Shown here in pieces: positions 61,354-64,000 of a stretch of 64,000 nt of DNA (position 1 is the first letter of the stretch; every line of letters begins with the position of its first letter). The DNA is from Prevotella illustrans. GTDB lineage: Bacteria; Bacteroidota; Bacteroidia; Bacteroidales; Bacteroidaceae. The translations under genes were made by a program, and so were the position numbers. The notes below the pieces were generated by a model. That model did not search any database and had not been told where the DNA came from. It saw only the letters and a list, made by a program, of their open reading frames with translations. The stretch is taken from positions 303 to 64,302 of the forward strand of contig NZ_JAERMS010000011.1 in the NCBI RefSeq assembly GCF_017426725.1, in the 5' to 3' direction.

Positions 61354-63082
61354 TGGCTTTGTCTATCCAAGCTTGGAACTCTTCTACAGTTGGCTTTTGA
61401 TAATCGAGCTTGTATTTCTTCACAATCTCGCCCAACTTCTGCTGCAATCCCTGAGCTTTCTGGTCCTTGATATCACTGATGAGGTTGAAACCGGCCTTGC
61501 GCAATACGTAGACCCAGTCTTCGGCCACGCCGAGTTCGGCCCATTCCTTGATGCTACTCTGCGGCATTTTGGCCTCGGGTTTCATCTGCGGAAAGAGCAA
61601 AACTTCCTGAATGAACTCCTTACCCATCATGAGCATGCACAAACGGTCGATACCTATGCCGATACCCGATGTGGGAGGCATACCATATTGCAGCGCACGC
61701 AGGAAGTCATGGTCGATAACCATGGCCTCGTCGTCGCCTTTGTCGGCCAGTTGCATCTGATCTTTAAAACGCTCTTCTTGGTCGATGGGGTCGTTGAGTT
61801 CCGAATAGGCGTTGGCCAGTTCTTTACCGTTGACCATCAGCTCGAAGCGTTCTGTCAGTCCGGCTTTCGAGCGGTGCATCTTGGTGAGTGGGCTCATTTC
61901 GACGGGATAGTCGGTGATGAAGGTCGGTTGGATGAACTTTCCTTCGCAGAACTCGCCGAAGATTTCATCAATCAACTTGCCTTTTCCAAAGGTTTCGTCG
62001 ATGGTTTCCATCTTCAGATCGACCATCGCAATCTTACGAATTTCATCTTCGCTCTTGTCGCTGAGGTCGAAACCGGTCTGTTCCTTAATAGCTTCGAGGA
62101 TGGGCAGACGGCGGAACGGAGCCTTGAACGAGATAATACTGTCGCCGTTCTGAACTTCTGTGCTGCCGTTGTTTACGGCCTTACAGATGGTTTCGAGCAG
62201 TTGTTCGGTGAAGTTCATCATCCAGTTGTAGTCCTTGTACTGCACGTAGAGTTCCATACAGGTGAACTCCGGGTTGTGGAACTTGTCCATACCCTCATTG
62301 CGGAAGTTCTTGCCAATCTCGTAAACGCCTTCGAAGCCGCCCACGATGAGGCGCTTCAGATAAAGCTCGGTGGCGATACGCATGTACATATCGACGTTGA
62401 GCGCGTTGAAATGGGTGATGAATGGGCGAGCCGAAGCACCTCCGGGAATACTCTGAAGGGTAGGGGTTTCCACCTCGGTATAGCCATGTTCGTCGAAGAA
62501 ATTACGCATAGTGCGTAGCACGGTGGCACGCTTAAGGAACGTGTCTTTCACGCCATCGTTCACCACAAGGTCTATATAGCGCTGACGAGCCCGCATCTCG
62601 GGATCGTCAAACTTATCATAAGCCACGCCATCCTTGTATTTCACGATCGGCAGAGGCTTGATACTCTTGCTCAATAAAATCAGTTCCAGCGCGTGAACGC
62701 TAATTTCGCCGGTCTGCGTCTTGAACACAAAGCCTTTCACGCCAATGAAGTCACCGATGTCGAGCAGCTTCTTGAATACTTTGTTATATAAGTCTTTGTC
62801 TTCGCCCGGACAGATTTCGTCGCGCGAAATATATACTTGAACTCTTCCTTTGCTATCTTGCAGTTCCACAAAACTGGCCTTACCCATGACACGGCGGCTC
62901 ATCATGCGGCCGGCAATAACTACCTCGCGTTTCTCGTCTTCACTATAAAGACTTTTGATATCGATAGAAAAAGCATTGGTGGGAAACTCTGCTGCAGGAT
63001 ATGGGTCGATACCCATGTTGCGCAATTCTTGGAGACTTTGCCTGCGCACAATCTCCTGTTCACTTAACTCTAGTATGTTCAT
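61346..63082 (-). CDS. lysS: lysyl-tRNA synthetase (class II) with C-terminal extension
   Basis: A 578-residue enzyme. An N-terminal OB-fold anticodon-binding domain (VVIAGRMMSRRVMGKASFVE) precedes the class II core with motif 2 FRNEGMDKFHNPEFTCMELY and motif 3 GIGIGIDRLCMLM. About 75 residues follow the core; they contain WAELGVAEDWVYVLRKAGFN and SDIKDQKAQGLQQKLGEIVK, which look like a small helix-hairpin domain. E. coli LysRS is about 505 residues; the tail is usual in this phylum. It heads a lysS-gpsA-pgi-HAD cluster. Confidence 0.96.
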   Translation of the reverse strand: MNILELSEQEIVRRQSLQELRNMGIDPYPAAEFPTNAFSIDIKSLYSEDEKREVVIAGRMMSRRVMGKASFVELQDSKGRVQVYISRDEICPGEDKDLYNKVFKKLLDIGDFIGVKGFVFKTQTGEISVHALELILLSKSIKPLPIVKYKDGVAYDKFDDPEMRARQRYIDLVVNDGVKDTFLKRATVLRTMRNFFDEHGYTEVETPTLQSIPGGASARPFITHFNALNVDMYMRIATELYLKRLIVGGFEGVYEIGKNFRNEGMDKFHNPEFTCMELYVQYKDYNWMMNFTEQLLETICKAVNNGSTEVQNGDSIISFKAPFRRLPILEAIKEQTGFDLSDKSEDEIRKIAMVDLKMETIDETFGKGKLIDEIFGEFCEGKFIQPTFITDYPVEMSPLTKMHRSKAGLTERFELMVNGKELANAYSELNDPIDQEERFKDQMQLADKGDDEAMVIDHDFLRALQYGMPPTSGIGIGIDRLCMLMMGKEFIQEVLLFPQMKPEAKMPQSSIKEWAELGVAEDWVYVLRKAGFNLISDIKDQKAQGLQQKLGEIVKKYKLDYQKPTVEEFQAWIDKANE

Positions 63083-63310
63083 AGTTTTATAATAGAATAT
63101 ATTCTTTTGGCTGCGAAGTTACTAATATTTTTCGATATAGGTGCTGTTTCTTATGATTTATCTATATTAATAAGGTGAGAAATGTAGTCCGTGAAAGGGT
63201 ATTTTGTCAAGTTTTTTGGTGTAAAAAATGGCTTTCTGGACGACGCCTTCTAAGTGTTAAAAGTTTTAAAGTTAACCTTTTGGATGAGGAAAAACAGAAG
63301 GTCGACTGCC

Positions 63311-63391
63311 AAAAGCTATGCTTTGACAATGTAAAAGGGCTGCTTTTACATGCTAAAAGTGTAACTTTTGCATGCTAAAAGCACTGCAATT
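63311..63391. repeat. 22-nt-period palindrome array E (4 units)
   Basis: Unit starts at 63311, 63333, 63355 and 63377: AAAAGCTATGCTTTG, AAAAGGGCTGCTTTT, AAAAGTGTAACTTTT and AAAAGCACTGCAATT. The first two repeat units 2 and 3 of array B exactly and in the same order. Spacers are ACAATGT, ACATGCT and GCATGCT. Confidence 0.92.
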
Positions 63392-63731
63392 AGCCCTCTA
63401 TTACGACACAAATGGAGTATTTTTGTGTGATAAAAAATATGCGTTTGTAATTAAGTGCTTGATAATCAGGTGTTTGGTAAAGTGTCGAAATTTTAGCTTT
63501 TTCAGGACCAAGACAAACTTTTTTCAAAATAACGCAGCCATTTGGAGCTGTTTGTCAAACAAATTCAGTATGCACGTAGCCAAGTTTTTGTTGTTTTATA
63601 AATACCTGTTCTATATTTGTTTATGTGTTGTAGGCGAGATGGAGACTTCTTGAAGTTGGATACATTCCTTCAATAATTCTGCTTGTCCACTTCTAATTTC
63701 TTTGACCATTTGTTTATGGGGTTATTTGCTT

Positions 63732-63747
63732 TGGCACGCTCTTTGCA
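63732..63747 (+). promoter_or_regulatory. sigma-54-type promoter for htpG
   Basis: TGGCACG, 4 nt, TTGCA at 63732-63747 matches the -24/-12 consensus (GG and GC 10 nt apart). It lies 38 nt before the htpG ATG. A TAnnTTTG box at the expected place is absent. Confidence 0.75.
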
Positions 63748-63785
63748 TATTTTGAGGCAGAAAATAATAATTTACATATAATATT

Positions 63786-64000
63786 ATGCAAAAAGGAAAT
63801 ATTGGGGTTACGACCGAGAACATCTTCCCTGTTATCAAAAAGTTTCTCTATTCTGATCATGAAATCTTCCTGCGCGAGATGGTGTCGAATGCTGTTGACG
63901 CAACACAGAAGATGAAAACATTGGCCGAACGTGGTGAATTTAGTGGCGAACTAGGCGATTTGACCATTCGTATCAGCTTGGATAAGGAAAACAAGACCCT
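63786..64000 (+). CDS. htpG: chaperone HtpG (Hsp90), 5' part only
   Basis: The first 71 codons of an Hsp90 homologue, cut by the window end. MQKGNIGVTTENIFPVIKKF is followed by LYSDHEIFLREMVSNAVDA, which carries the Glu and the ATP-binding Asn/Asp of the GHKL fold (E-x-x-S-N-A-x-D-A). HtpG is an ATP-dependent chaperone. The upstream region has a sigma-54-type promoter rather than the usual vegetative type. Confidence 0.95.
   Translation, partial: MQKGNIGVTTENIFPVIKKFLYSDHEIFLREMVSNAVDATQKMKTLAERGEFSGELGDLTIRISLDKENKT

Larger units (their letters stand above)
63083..63785. other. 700-nt divergent region between lysS and htpG
   Basis: Contains a AAGTGTTAAAA motif (63252-63262), array E (63311-63391) and a sigma-54-type promoter (63732-63747). 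Two short frames (63175-63378, 63372-63653) overlap the array and have no coding features. Confidence 0.75.

Overview
The window comes from a Bacteroidota chromosome, almost certainly Prevotellaceae (Prevotella in the broad sense). The evidence is the gene content (gldE, fimbrillin-type lipoprotein, DUF4421, DUF4827, DUF5113-type kinase, Rho with a long acidic N-terminal insert), the promoters (TAnnTTTG -7 boxes with TTTG about 19-20 nt upstream), the scarcity of Shine-Dalgarno sequences and the use of TTG starts. I see no rRNA, prophage, integrase, IS transposase or reverse transcriptase.

Layout: 1-380 is a tRNA cluster (Gly, Leu, Leu, Gly). 410-3402 carries an unknown protein, ssb, gldE and a phosphopantetheinyl transferase. 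3533-7515 (minus) has pgk, queC and radA. 7618-10756 (plus) is a substrate-binding lipoprotein with a TPR protein. 10890-16934 (minus) has rho, rpsA, a DUF438/PAS protein and a cupin. 16969-21169 is a decayed respiratory stretch: frameshifted NADH dehydrogenase, then remnants of imelysin, di-heme oxidoreductase and a CcsA-type cytochrome c assembly protein. 21644-25620 is an accessory island, GC-rich in its first part: a small Gly-rich protein, a 904-residue fimbrillin-like lipoprotein with a C-terminal domain resembling diversity-generating-retroelement targets, and a PIN-domain toxin-antitoxin pair. 26039-31076 (minus) holds a zinc-ribbon protein, GH25 lysozyme, an unknown protein, an NhaC antiporter and a LacI regulator. 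31286-36037 is a two-component operon with an unusual duplicated sensor kinase. The rest is mainly housekeeping: ABC-F, engB, an oxidoreductase, nucleotidyltransferase, DHH phosphoesterase, glmM, GH36 alpha-galactosidase, fRMsr, frr, rsgA, serB, aldose epimerase, SPFH/RHH pair, mnmA, sigma factor, DoxX, GYF protein, HAD, pgi, gpsA, lysS and the start of htpG.

The most striking unexplained structure is non-coding. Five separate intergenic regions (5053, 18437, 40900, 52943, 63311) carry tandem arrays of 15-nt near-palindromes of the form AAAAG-N5-CTTTT, repeated with an exact 22-nt period and separated by variable 7-nt spacers. A sixth region (25769-25906) carries four longer palindromes at an exact 41-nt period. 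The palindromic cores differ between units yet stay self-complementary, which suggests that the structure, not just the sequence, is maintained. Four of the five 22-nt arrays also have a TTTTAACACTT motif nearby.

Other points of note are a perfect sigma-54-type promoter in front of htpG, a tandem TGATATCA operator-like site in front of the SPFH/ribbon-helix-helix operon, and leader palindromes in front of rpsA and rho. All assignments rest on reading the sequence by eye; no database search was run.
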